Origin: Euglena gracilis
Taxonomy: Eukaryota > Euglenozoa > Euglenophyceae > Euglenales > Euglenaceae
Length of the DNA: 30,093 nt
Reading direction: 5' to 3'
Assembly (NCBI GenBank): GCA_900893395.1
Contig: CAAHFI010215323.1
Location: 1 to 30,093 of the forward strand
Position numbers and translations under genes: made by a program. Positions 18,280 to 27,050 of this stretch are shown in pieces (the first letter of the stretch is position 1; every line of letters starts with the position of its first letter). The notes under the pieces are model-generated. The model did not search any database. It was not told the DNA's origin and worked only from the letters and a program-made list of their open reading frames with translations.

Positions 18280-18529
18280 CTCCTCTGTCTTGAGCGTCTT
18301 TGGGTTGTGGCTCACATCCCGGAGGGTGTGGTGTTCCATGTTAGATTTTGGCCCAGCCGAAAGCCGGGACAGAAAAATTTTAACAGGTTTTGACCAATTT
18401 TTGCTGGTTTTGGGTGGGCAAGTGTTTTGACCTCCACTGGGGAGGGTCGGGCGAGTGGGTTTTCAGAATAGTGGGTGGGTGGGTTTGGGTCTGTGAGAAT
18501 TTGAGTCACAAAGTGACTCTATGTGCGAG
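18280..18529. other. Spacer between ANK exon groups
   Basis: No gene or repeat match is seen. It contains GTGGGTGGGTGGGTTTGGG and AT-richer DNA typical of the non-coding part of the window. Confidence 0.4.
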
Positions 18530-18614
18530 ACCCTTCGGTGCACGTCAACGCCGGGGACAAGTACCTGCACTGGACGCCCCTGATGGAGGCGGTGCTGTAC
18601 GGCTCCTCAGAGGA
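18530..18614 (+). CDS. Ankyrin-like exon, start of second exon group
   Basis: Encodes DPSVHVNAGDKYLHWTPLME then AVLYGSSE. The HWTPLMEAVLYGSSE segment fits the ANK TPL turn and first helix. An in-frame stop at 18514-18516 means the exon starts after it, probably after the AG at 18528-18529. The right end abuts CAGGGCTGGG, a TIR end. The second helix, TVTSLVSNGADP, continues at 20286 with exact spacing if 18615-20277 plus 8 nt is removed. Confidence 0.7.
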
Positions 18615-19099
18615 CAGGGCTGGGCTGACGGTGCGGGGTGGGCTCCAAGTTTAGGATCCTCCACATATGCGAGAGTGCGAGCCATACCAGACTGATCAGT
18701 GTCTTCCTCTGGTGCTGGTGGGCTCACGCCGTTGGCTTTTCCGGAAAATGTGTTTATATTTATACATATGCACATACATATGCATAAATGTTTGTGAAAC
18801 ACACTAAATGAATGTCTGGTTGGGGGTTGGGTTTAGCTGTTCCCTAAGCATGAACAAATATCTCCAAACAAACCCACCGTCCTAGCCCAACTGTCCAGTC
18901 AGCAGTGCAGGGTGGAAAAATTTTTTCGCCACAGTAAAATATGAAACACAGGAACTGAATGTGGTGGCCTGTCTGGGAGTGCTTGCAAAAAATGTGTGTT
19001 ACGTTAAGCGTTGGACCGTTTCGGCACGGGGGGAGGGACTAGCGAGCTGGCCCATCTTTGTACACAATTTCCCTCGAAAGAAACTTTTCTCCCTACCTA

Positions 19100-19255
19100 C
19101 CCCTCCCCGGGAAACTGTCACCTGACAGGTTGGCCAGTACCAGGGACCCTGACAACTTCCTATTCTGACAGGTTGGCCGGTACCAGGGACCCTGACAGTT
19201 TCCCGGGTGGGACCCTGACAGTTCTCGCGTATGGCAGTTTCCCGGGGGGGGGGGG
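19100..19255. mobile_element. TA-flanked foldback element, second copy (156 bp)
   Basis: The ends TACCTACCCCTCCCCGGGAA and TTTCCCGGGGGGGGGG then TAGGTA are inverted repeats. The interior has AACTGTCACCTGACAGG and ACCCTGACAACTTCC units, in opposite orientation to the copy at 10137-10409. A lone end (CAGTTTCCCGGGGGG) lies at 19457-19482. Confidence 0.68.
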
Positions 19256-19969
19256 TAGGTAATAAAACTTTTTGGCACATCCAAAAAGTATGCAAAATCC
19301 ATTGGATCGAAACCACAGGAAGCTCAACGACTCTTAATTCATACCAACAGAGGAATTCTGGATGGGAGGCATTCTCTACAGAAATAGGGTCAGCCAGGGG
19401 AGGCAGTTCCCCTTTCGAGGAGCTGTGGCAGTACGAGGGGGAGAGCAGCACATTACAGTTTCCCGGGGGGGGGGGGTAAGAAATTGTCCTCTGCCTGCGA
19501 TCGCTCTTTTGAATCTCTTGAATTTTTTGTTAAAATTTTGTTATCTTATTTCACTTTTTTTTGTTGAAATAAATTGCCTCCCATTTTTTTTGCCATCGGG
19601 GTTCAAAACTTCAACTTCTTGGGTTGGAGGAAAAAAAGGACGCATGGCGTACCCCCCTCAGCACAAAACCCAGACATCCCCCACACTGCACGTCCAATTT
19701 TTTGTGGTGAATGGAAGTTGTAACCCACCCCTAATAGTGCTGCGGTAAAAATCACAATCTCTAACAACAGATTACAAAAAAGGTCGATTTTTCCAGATCA
19801 TCTGACCTCCACAAAATGGTAAATTGCAAAAGAAAGTACAAAAAATGATCCCAAACGGGGGTTTTGGCGCGATTTTGGCTCCTGCGCAACTTCGAAAAAA
19901 ATTCGATTTTCGGAAATAATAACCCCAAATAATACCACCCCTTCGGGCTAAATTTGGGGGGTTACATAC

Positions 19970-20262
19970 ATCCTTAGATATACACACAGACATCCAAAAC
20001 ACATAAATGCATGCATGTGCATGTATGCATACATACATGCAAGCGAGCATGCATTCATTCATGCATGGATGTAAGCATGCGTGCATTAATTTATTCATGC
20101 TTGAGTACATGCATACATACATACACACAGACGTTCTGACGAGCATCATATATGGTATATGTTCTAATATGCAGACACATTTACATTATATGCATATGTA
20201 CAAAAACATGTATATCTTCATATGTGTGCATATGTTCATATGCACTCATGTGTGTGCTTGAA
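19970..20262. repeat. CATA/TGCA-rich microsatellite
   Basis: Degenerate tandem tetramers (CATACATACATGCATG-type), mixed with ATATGCATATG pieces. Open frames here are artefacts of the simple repeat. Confidence 0.85.
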
Positions 20263-20285
20263 CCAACCCCAGCCCTGCCCCCAAC

Positions 20286-20316
20286 GGTGACCTCCCTGGT
20301 GTCCAACGGGGCGGAC
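20286..20316 (+). CDS. 31-nt ankyrin microexon
   Basis: Encodes VTSLVSNGAD, the second helix and turn of an ANK repeat. The left border follows CCCAGCCCTG plus 8 nt. The right border GGGCGGAC is followed by CAGGGTTGTAT. Joined to 20662 it reads NGAD-PKVRMFCGLTAAFW, which keeps ANK register. Confidence 0.62.
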
Positions 20317-20653
20317 CAGGGTTGTATCGGAAACTCCGCAGACATGAAGTAGGTGGTTGGGGGGTCCCCCACCCCCTCCGAAAATGGCCATATCTCGGGC
20401 CAGGCGGGGAGTTGCGGGGAAATCAAAATAGTGTCAGATAGGGCATTTTAAGGGCTTCAATTTTGGTGACTGCACATTTCCTTTGATTCCCCACCATTTT
20501 AAAGACATTTCAGAAAAATTGATTTTTCTGAATCTCTGAATCTGACGGCCGAATTTTTCGGTGACTGAAAACTGGAGGTATGAGGGGGGTTCCCCCAACC
20601 CCACCCCCCATTGTTTCGGAAGGTCCCCCCCTCCGAGATTCCATACAAGCCTG
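20317..20653 (+). mobile_element. hAT-like TIR element acting as an intron (337 bp)
   Basis: Starts CAGGGTTGTATCGGAA and ends ATTCCATACAAGCCTG, inverted with about 13 of 16 matching. The border 8-mers GGGCGGAC and CGATGGAC share 5 of 8, including the last four. Removal with one 8-mer keeps frame. The interior includes an R7 copy, and the right part is related to 8335-8443. Confidence 0.68.
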
Positions 20654-20661
20654 CGATGGAC

Positions 20662-20787
20662 CCCAAAGTGCGGATGTTCTGCGGCCTCACCGCCGCATTC
20701 TGGGCGGAGCTGCGGGGGGACGACGCCGTCCGACGGGCGCTGGGGGCCGGCCTGGCGGTGACTGACGCGGACGCCGAGGGCTGGAAC
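20662..20787 (+). CDS. Ankyrin-like exon
   Basis: Encodes PKVRMFCGLTAAFWAELRGD then DAVRRALGAGLAVTDADAEG and WN, a diverged ANK repeat (GDDAVRRALGAGLAV in place of GHTEVVRLLLEAGAD). An ATG at 20656 could instead start a protein here, but it lies inside the predicted removed 8-mer. The exon is cut by an insertion whose target repeat GCTGGAAC is its last eight bases. Confidence 0.68.
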
Positions 20788-21040
20788 CAGGGGTTTTTTT
20801 GTGGTGGACCCCCGGGGGAGGGGGGGTAGGGTGGAAGGGTCCGGCCGAGCCCCCCCCCCCAAGGTTGGCCCCCTGGAGGGGTGGGTATGCCTTTCGGCAC
20901 TCAAATTTTTTTGAAAGGGTGCTATTCTTGGCCATTTTCGGGGAAATTTGGGTTGGTCCCCCAGGACCTCCTAGGGGCGGGCCCCACCCAGGTGGTGGGT
21001 GGATGGGGACCCCCCTCCCCCCGTCTTAAACAAACCCCTG
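20788..21040. mobile_element. hAT-type MITE copy A (253 bp), perfect target duplication
   Basis: Starts CAGGGGTTTTTTTGTGG and ends AAACAAACCCCTG, flanked by a perfect 8-bp repeat GCTGGAAC (20780-20787 and 21041-21048). It lies inside ANK-like coding sequence. It is homologous to 21172-21441 (same ends, GGCCGAGCCCCCCC, CTATT..TTGGCCATTTT, CCGTCTTA). Non-autonomous, with no ORF of its own. Crisp ends suggest a recent insertion. Confidence 0.85.
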
Positions 21041-21048
21041 GCTGGAAC

Positions 21049-21171
21049 GGTCCGTAAGTTGCGGCAGCGGTCCCCCGAGGCGGCAGAGCTGTTGGCCTTT
21101 GACGGGGTCGTTGTGGTGTGCCTGTCGTCGTCGTTGGGTGATGTGGAATGGGGGGGGTTCTACGTTAGAAC
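21049..21171 (+). CDS. Ankyrin-like exon continuing after MITE A
   Basis: The coding frame reads TVRKLRQRSPEAAELLAFDG then VVVVCLSSSLGDVEWGGFYV. SPEAAELLAFDGV matches the ANK GHAEVVELLLAHGA pattern. Exact removal of MITE A plus one GCTGGAAC leaves this part out of frame with 20662-20787 (a GTAAGT follows at 21054). Resuming at 21044 would be in frame and give correct 25-residue spacing. So a base is missing or extra, or splicing is offset here. The last eight bases, GTTAGAAC, are the target repeat of MITE B. Confidence 0.55.
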
Positions 21172-21441
21172 CAGGGGTTTTTTTTAGTTGTGAACCCCCG
21201 GGGGGAGGGGGGGTAGGGTGGGTGGGTCTGGCCGAGCCCCCCCCCCCCGTGGTGGTCCCCCGCAGGGGGGTGGGATATACTGTTCGGTGCCGCAGGCGCC
21301 GAAAGAATGCTATTTTTAGCACTTTTCGCGATTTTTCGGCCATTTTTTGTGGGTCCCCCGGACCCACCCACCCCCCGGGGCCCCCCCAGGGGGTGGGTGG
21401 GTGGGGGGGACCCCCTTCCCCCCGGTCTTACAAACCCCCTG
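21172..21441. mobile_element. hAT-type MITE copy B (270 bp), perfect target duplication
   Basis: Starts CAGGGGTTTTTTTTAGTTG and ends CTTACAAACCCCCTG, flanked by a perfect 8-bp repeat GTTAGAAC (21164-21171 and 21442-21449). Sister of copy A 131 bp upstream. Removal with one repeat keeps the host frame open across the junction (FYVRT-YFFKEV). Confidence 0.85.
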
Positions 21442-21449
21442 GTTAGAAC

Positions 21450-21524
21450 CTATTTTTTTAAGGAGGTTGTCATGCATTTTTGGGTTTATCCATTTCATTA
21501 TCCATTTCATCGGTGTGTCATCAG
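21450..21524 (+). CDS. 75-nt exon-like segment between elements
   Basis: Open in the frame set by the preceding exon (YFFKEVVMHFWVYPFHYPFH then RCVIS), with no stop in 25 codons. It sits between MITE B and the element at 21525. The residues are not ANK-like. Support comes only from frame continuity on both sides. Confidence 0.4.
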
Positions 21525-22458
21525 CAGGGTTTTGCTTAAGGGATTGCAGTACCCCCCCCCCGGGGGACAGGGTTGGATGGGAAGCCCTTCGGTATTGAGG
21601 TAGGTGGTAGGGGGGGGGTCCCGACCACCCCTCCCTGGGGGAGTAAGGTTGTAAGGGGGGCGGTCCGGACCACCGCCCCCCCCCAGACGTGGACCCCCCA
21701 CGCCCCCCTCCTTGACAGGTGCCAAAAATAGCAGAAAATATTCTTCTGGCACTGCGCACCGGAAAAAGAGCAAAACACCCCTTTTCCTGACTTTTGGACA
21801 TATTTCCCATTTTTTTGATGTGTTGGTGTTTCCCCCAAAAAAAATTTCAAAATTTTTCAAAAAATGTGCATTTTTGGGTCGATTTTCAAAGAAAAATCAG
21901 GATTTTTGGCCGTTTTCGACCCGATTTCCGGCCCTTTGCCCGTCCATGAAATCCAAAAATTTTCGGCCCCCCCTCAGTTTTGAGGTAGGAGGGGGGGTCC
22001 GACCCACCCCCCCCCCGTGTCGAGAGGGGGTCCGACCCCCTCCCCTCAAGGTTTCCCATCCAACCCTGGGGGGGGGGGGAGGGCTGGACTGCAGCTAGTC
22101 CAAATTTGGCTTGTGGGTTTTCTATGCAGACCCCCCCGGGGGGTCTGCTAGCAGGGCTAGCTAGTGGAAATTTTTTTTCCAGTGACCGGCGCGAAGCTCC
22201 TAAATTCTTTTTTTGGGACCCCCAAAAATGGCCAAAAATGCCCGTTTTTTGGCATTTTTGGGAATTTTTGGAACAAAATCAGCCAAAAACCTGTTAAAAA
22301 CCTCGTTTTTCCTCCGGCGCACAACGCCGGAGAATTTTTCCAGTCCGGGGGACCCCGGACCCCCCCCCCGGGGGGAGGGGGTCTAGCTAGGCCACTTTTT
22401 CCAGTGTCTATCCGATTGGCTAGCCAGTACCCCCGGGGGGTCCTTAAGCAAAAGCCTG
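21525..22458. mobile_element. hAT-like element with a nested element (934 bp)
   Basis: The left end CAGGGTTTTGCTTAAGG is inverted at the right end (CCTTAAGCAAAAGCCTG), 16 of 17. The border 8-mers GTCATCAG and GTGCACAG share 5 of 8. Removal keeps frame (CVIS-VNPTCHP). The inner part is interrupted by 21568-22068. Without the insert the host element would be about 430 bp. Confidence 0.7.
21568..22068. mobile_element. Nested hAT-like element (501 bp)
   Basis: The ends CAGGGTTGGATGGGAAGCC and GGTTTCCCATCCAACCCTG are inverted repeats with 16-17 matching positions. It lies in a C/G-run of the outer element, so the target duplication cannot be read. The interior has palindromic GGGGTCCGACCCCC tracts and CAAAAATTTTC stretches. 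Confidence 0.75.
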
Positions 22459-22466
22459 GTGCACAG

Positions 22467-22680
22467 TGTCAACCCCACATGCCATCCCAGCACGTTCAGA
22501 AAATGGTTTGTGTGGTTTGGGATGCCCCAAACTGCATTTGCCGCCCTCTCCCTTTCCTTCTCCACAGGTGGGCCCCTCCCACCACCACGAAGCCCGGCGT
22601 CGCCCCCGACAGCAGCGTGGGGCCAACCTCAGCGTTCAGGACAGGATGGCGGACGTCGCCACTGTTCAGCCCGCCTCTGA
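22467..22680 (+). CDS. Possible exon downstream of the nested elements
   Basis: Open for about 70 codons in the frame predicted by element removal: VNPTCHPSTFRKWFVWFGMP then QTAFAALSLSFST. A pyrimidine-rich TCCTTCTCCACAG at 22556-22568 is a good conventional acceptor and could start a separate exon after it. The protein is not recognised. Confidence 0.45.
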
Positions 22681-23568
22681 CGAGTTTGGAACCTGCTTTG
22701 CCTTTCCATTTTGAGTGGTTAGCAGGATTTTGACTTGCCAGAATTTCATCCACTCGAAAAGAAATTATTTATATAATTTCAAATCCTAACAGGTCGTAGG
22801 TTACAATATGAGTGTTAGCTATTTCGATTTTTTTTTACCAAAATGTGCTGACCAGGGCGGTCCATCAGGGACAGGAAGGTGTCTTCCTCCAGGACCGTCC
22901 TTGACGACAACCGTTGTGCCTGAGGGAGGGTGAATGGCCGATCCGGGGATCGAACAGGGTCAAAAATCAAAAATGTCAAAAACACATTTCTTTGACGCAC
23001 TGGATGGATGGGCGATGGTCAAGGAAACCAGAATTTTTTTGCTGAAATCTACCCCCTCTTTTTTCTGCCAAAATATGGCAAGGTTTTCGTCCAATTTTGT
23101 TGTATATTTAACTTTTTTTTTTAATAATGTGCTGGGATGGGTATTTTTTTCCCGTTAAGGACTGCCCTTCTGACAGCCGCATCTTGGTTTCTTTTTTGGG
23201 GGCGCCCAGAGTGGGCTGTTTTGACCGTGCTGCTGTTTAGGCTCCAGTCAGCCAGCAGCTTTTCCTAACCTCGGACCTCGCCCTTCCCCCGTGGACTTAT
23301 TCAGACAACAGATGTTCATTTTTTCTTTATAATTTACAATTTTCTCGATTCCCCCAAAGGGCGGTTTGAAGGACAGACTTGAGACTTATTTTTGGTTGTT
23401 CAAGAAAATACTAAAAATGGGTAGGAAAGGGGCGACAAGGGCATTTTCTGGCCTGCCTCGTTTCAGTTTGTTCGAAAATAGGCAAATCATAGAAATGAAA
23501 TTGAACCGGATGGCTCAATCCTTTTTAATTTACAGTTTTACAGCGGAATTTCGTCATTTCGCTTTTTT
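22681..23568. other. Gene-poor stretch with a weak TIR candidate
   Basis: No gene supported. A block 22853-23168 has ends AGGGCGGTCC and GGACTGCCCT (9 of 10 inverted) and both borders carry CTGAC, so it may be another TIR element. The left end resembles that of the element starting at 23870. Confidence 0.35.
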
Positions 23569-23869
23569 TTGATATTTCTGGGTCTGGCCAAGTTGGATGA
23601 GGGGGGTCAGCAAGCAGACTTTTTTTCAGTCAGCTGGAGGTTTTCCCGCTGGAACCCGTCCCTTCCTGATCCTGACGCCCCCTATAGAGGGGTCGTATAC
23701 TTTGCACTTCAAAAGCATGGGGTGAGCGCATTTTCGGACCCAGCTTGCCTTTTTTTTTTGGACAGAGCTCTTTTGTTTGGGCTTCGTTTTCGGTGTGTGG
23801 CATCATTTGGGCACTGCGACCTTATGGGCAGTGTGCATTTGAATGGGGAGTCCAGCCAGCAACTCCGAT
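23569..23869 (+). CDS. Possible exon upstream of a TIR element
   Basis: About 100 codons are open, with segments such as FSRWNPSLPDPDAPYRGVVY and LMGSVHLNGESSQQL. The frame continues open after exact removal of 23870-25347 (SQQLR-FTSPEFAEILS). No family is recognised, and homopolymer-rich parts make the left half doubtful. Confidence 0.35.
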
Positions 23870-23954
23870 CAGGGCGTCCATAAGGGACGGAATTTTACTT
23901 TTTTAGTGAAGGACCGCCCCTTAAGGACCGCCCACCCCCCGAATACACAGAAAC

Positions 23955-24335
23955 CCGAAAATTTGGACCCGAAAAAAATTTCCGGCGTCTTCGGCGCCGG
24001 GTGTTTTTTTTTCCCATTTTGAGACCAATATGGGAGGTCCCTCAAAAACCCCTCAAAATCCATTTTTTCAAAGCTTCCGAAAATTCAACATTTTCTCAAA
24101 ATTCTCAAAAATTTAGCTTTGATTTTTTGAGGCAAAAAAAGCCATTGCAAACCCTGAAAATTTCCAGGAGAAAAAAAATGTCAGTAAAATTTCGATTATG
24201 CCAAATTTGGTCCACTTTTTTTGACCTTCGTTATTTTCCACCCCCTCCTAAAAACTACCAAATTTAACCCTGAAATCTTTGAGACTTTTTTGTTAAGAAA
24301 CTGTGGTTTTCCATCAAAAAATCATGTACCGTGGA
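23955..24335. repeat. Repeat R6, copy 2
   Basis: Matches 8895-9185 over its length and 25085-25325 in part (CCCCTCCTAAAAACTACCAA, CATCAAAAAATCATGTA). Confidence 0.75.
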
Positions 24336-24652
24336 GGAAAAAAGTGGAGGTCAAAAAATTGATTGGGAAAAATTTGGCGTACAGAAATCCTGCCATTTTT
24401 TTCCGCCCTTTTTTGAAAATCCTGCCATTTTTTTTTTGGCCTTTTTCCCCCAATTTTTGGGTTGCCACAGAAGAATTCTTGCCATAACTGGACGTTTTCA
24501 CATAAAAAATCTGCCAATTTTTTCTGGGGCCGTTTTCAGGTTGGCACCAATTTTTTTTGCCGGTTCTAATTTTATCTAGCCCCAATTTTTTCCCCCTCGT
24601 ATTTTGGTTTCATTTTTCAAAAAAAAATTCAAAAAATTTTCAGCCCAAAATC

Positions 24653-25004
24653 CACGGTTCGATATAATGAGGGCGTACACGGTTTAGGTGGGGGGTGTCC
24701 CTCCACCCCCCCCCCCAGCCCGCAGGGGTCCGGACCCCCCCCACCTGCAAGGGGGGTCCGGACCGACCCTGGGGGGAACCCGGGACCCCACCAAAAAGGG
24801 TCAATTTTTTCCTCCAAAAGTGCCCAAAATGGCACTTTTGGTCGTTTTGGGGGTCAAAATTTTTCGGCCCGGCGCGAAGCGAAAATCGGTCACCCGGACT
24901 GCGTCACTGTTTAGGTGGGGGGGTGTCCCCTCAACTCCCCCCTCCTGGCCCGCAGGGAGGGGGGTCCGGACCACCCCCCCCTCCTCTCCTTATATCAAAC
25001 CCTG
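24653..25004. mobile_element. Nested hAT-like element (352 bp)
   Basis: The left end CACGGTTCGATATAATGAGG is inverted at the right end (CTCTCCTTATATCAAACCCTG). The borders CCAAAATC (24645-24652) and CCCAAATC (25005-25012) agree at 7 of 8. It shares GCGTCACTGTTTAGG and termini with the element at 13406-13787. The interior is two palindromic GGTCCGGACC tracts around a CAAAATTTTTCGGCC block. Confidence 0.72.
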
Positions 25005-25084
25005 CCCAAATCCCCCCGTTTTCCCGAAATTGGTGAAAATGCTGCCCACAATGTTGCCCCATTTTTTTCACACCTTCTAAAATT

Positions 25085-25325
25085 TCAACATTTCTCAAAA
25101 TTTTGATTTTGAGAGATCTCGGAAGCAAAAAAGAAAACCACTGAAAATCCAACGAAAATTCCAAGGGAAAAAAATGTCAGTGAAATTTGAATGTTCCAAA
25201 TTTTGGTGCCATTTTTTGACCTGCATTTTTTTGACCGCCCTCCTAAAAACTAACAATTTTCAACCCTAAACTTTTGGAGATTTTTTGGGAAGAAATGTGA
25301 TTTTCCGTCAAAAAACCATGTATTT
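25085..25325. repeat. Repeat R6, copy 3
   Basis: Matches the right two thirds of 24090-24335 (AAAAAAATGTCAGTGAAATTT, CCTCCTAAAAACTAACAA, CGTCAAAAAACCATGTA). Confidence 0.7.
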
Positions 25326-25355
25326 TTTTTGCTGAAGGGCCGCCCTGCTCCCGAT

Positions 25356-25830
25356 TCACCAGTCCGGAATTTGCAGAAATCTTGTCGCAAGGTTCTGAAA
25401 TCTGTCCAACATCAAAGCGTTGGGCAGAAGGGGATCAAAATGGCCAAACACAGTGTCTTTCGGGATAGCCATTTTTACGTTTCCCATAGGAGAGTGCCCA
25501 ACCCGCTGGTAAGAATTGGTATCCGTATGGGTTTGGGATGGGTGGCGGGGGTGAGGCGTGCCGCCCCCGACACCCGGGCGGGCCAGTTCTACCCGACCAA
25601 CTACCAGTGCCCCGTGTCCCTCTACCGCTTCCTCACCACCGACCCGGAGAAGTTTATAAGGAAGGCCAAGGTGGAGGAGGGCCGCGGCGGTGGGACCCGA
25701 GGCCCTCACGCCCCCCACCGCCACGGAGGAGGACGTGCTCACCCTCGATCACATGGTGGCGGAGGGCCGGAAGGCGGTGGCCGTGCACATCGCCGCACCC
25801 AATGAGAGCCTCCGGACTGGGCTTGGATTC
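25356..25830 (+). CDS. Coding exon of unknown family, one frame break
   Basis: The best part is GC-rich and reads RAAPDTRAGQFYPTNYQCPV, then SLYRFLTTDPEKFIRKAKVE. After about 25680 coding shifts frame to VGPEALTPPTATEEDVLTLD and HMVAEGRKAVAVHIAAPNES. The shift matches one extra G in GGAGGAGGGCC, a lesion or sequence error. The frame is open leftwards to 25329. GC content and codon use match the ANK exons, so it may be a later exon of the same or a neighbouring gene. No ANK consensus is visible. The right border is unknown. Confidence 0.55.
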
Positions 25831-27050
25831 TTCAGTTTTTTTTCAACACATACTCGGCTGATGCCTGCCCATTGTTTAATCCCCCCCAAAGCAGAACACT
25901 TTTTGCATATTCAGGCAAAGTTTAAAGACCTTCAGGGATGGGGTTCCATGTTTGTGTCGAAAATTCTGTCGCCCCGCAGATCAGCGTAATTCATTGCATT
26001 TCACAACAATTGATAATATTGGGTCACATTTTTGAAGGAATCTTCAGTAATTCAAACTTAAAATCAGTCCATAAAAAATATGACCCGCTCCAACAAGCCT
26101 CTTGTTGAAGCATATGTCTTTCTTTACCAGAGGAGCAGGGGGAGTTTTGATCGTCAAAGCAGGATCCAGGTTATTTTCCATTTTATAATATGTGTCTGGC
26201 TACCCAGCTCACCTATCCCATCGTTTTTTCCCCTCATTACACCTTCCTCCATCACAGCCCCCCAGCCTTGACCTAGCTCTATCCATCAAATGTTGAAACG
26301 GCCAAAATGTTTTAGTTTTTTTTTTCATCGACCAAGCCCAGCCCAGCCCTCTGCAGCCCCGAACCCCCGCCCCCCCCCTCGTATCCCCCCCGCCAGCCAG
26401 CTGCCTTTTTGCCAGCCGGAGGCTGGACCCCCCCGGCGGGGTCCTTATACAACCCCCTGTGGAAACAACTTACGTGTGTTTGTAATCCGCAACGTGTTGC
26501 ACCTCCTACTGAAACAGCACTCCAATTTTACAAGGACGATCAATATTTTTTCTTCACCAAATTAACATTTTCATTTGCAATGAACGGTTTTTTGATGCAC
26601 GTCTTTTTCTCTTTATTTTGCTGCAGTATCACAAGCAATGTGGCATTTTTTCCACTTCCTTTCATAAATTGTCACGCCATAACATTTTGCACAATGAATT
26701 ATCACATGCACACATTTAAAGCCTGGTTTTAACATTTCAATCCATAAAATACAAATGCTGCTCAAAAGCCTTCTGGTGCCCAATCCTGGGGCAACCAATC
26801 GAACAATTTCTAGGATCACAAATCGTTATGGTCTAGTCTTCACACCTGTTAAGTGCTTTGCTGCCATCCCTTGGAAATTGTCCTCCCAGGAAATTTTTCA
26901 CCCTGTTTGTCCTCCAGGGACCTGTCTTAAGCCTTTTTTCCCGCTGAACTTTCTCTGAATAGTTTTTTGAGAATTTCAAACACATTCTGTTGAAAAAAGT
27001 GTGAAGTCTTCTTTTCCAGGCTTCCGGTCGCAAATTTCTGTGAAAAACAC
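25831..27050. other. Gene-poor stretch
   Basis: No gene is supported. Bases 26190-26465 match 16890-17172 in part (CTTCCTCCATCACAGCCCCC, CCTTTTTGCCAGCC). The rest is AT-rich with no recognised repeat. Confidence 0.45.

Larger units (their letters stand above)
18615..20277 (+). mobile_element. hAT-like TIR element acting as an intron (1.66 kb)
   Basis: Starts CAGGGCTGGG and ends CCCAGCCCTG, a perfect 10-bp TIR with CAGGG termini. The border 8-mers (TCAGAGGA and CCCCCAAC) no longer match, but removing the element plus 8 nt keeps frame and ANK spacing. It contains a foldback element, a second foldback end and a microsatellite. Bases 18640-19090 and 19490-19900 show no gene. Confidence 0.65.
23870..25347. 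mobile_element. Composite TIR element (1.48 kb) with a nested element
   Basis: The left end CAGGGCGTCCATAAGG and the right end GAAGGGCCGCCCTG are related inverted repeats. The borders are ACTCCGAT (23862-23869) and CTCCCGAT (25348-25355), which agree apart from one C. It contains two R6 copies (23955-24335 and 25085-25325) flanking the nested element 24653-25004. Bases 24340-24640 are AT-rich with no gene. Confidence 0.6.

Noticed and set aside
19970-20262. Open frames rich in H, M, C and Y in the microsatellite
   Set aside because: Translation of simple CATA/TGCA repeats; no protein character.
20656-20661. ATG at 20656 as a start codon of a new gene
   Set aside because: It falls inside the 8-nt segment after the CCTG terminus, and the ANK register runs through from 20286-20316. 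A new start is possible but less economical.
22940-22970. tRNA-like T-loop on the minus strand (GTTCGATCC)
   Set aside because: The arms on either side do not pair, and no D-arm, anticodon arm or acceptor stem can be formed around it.
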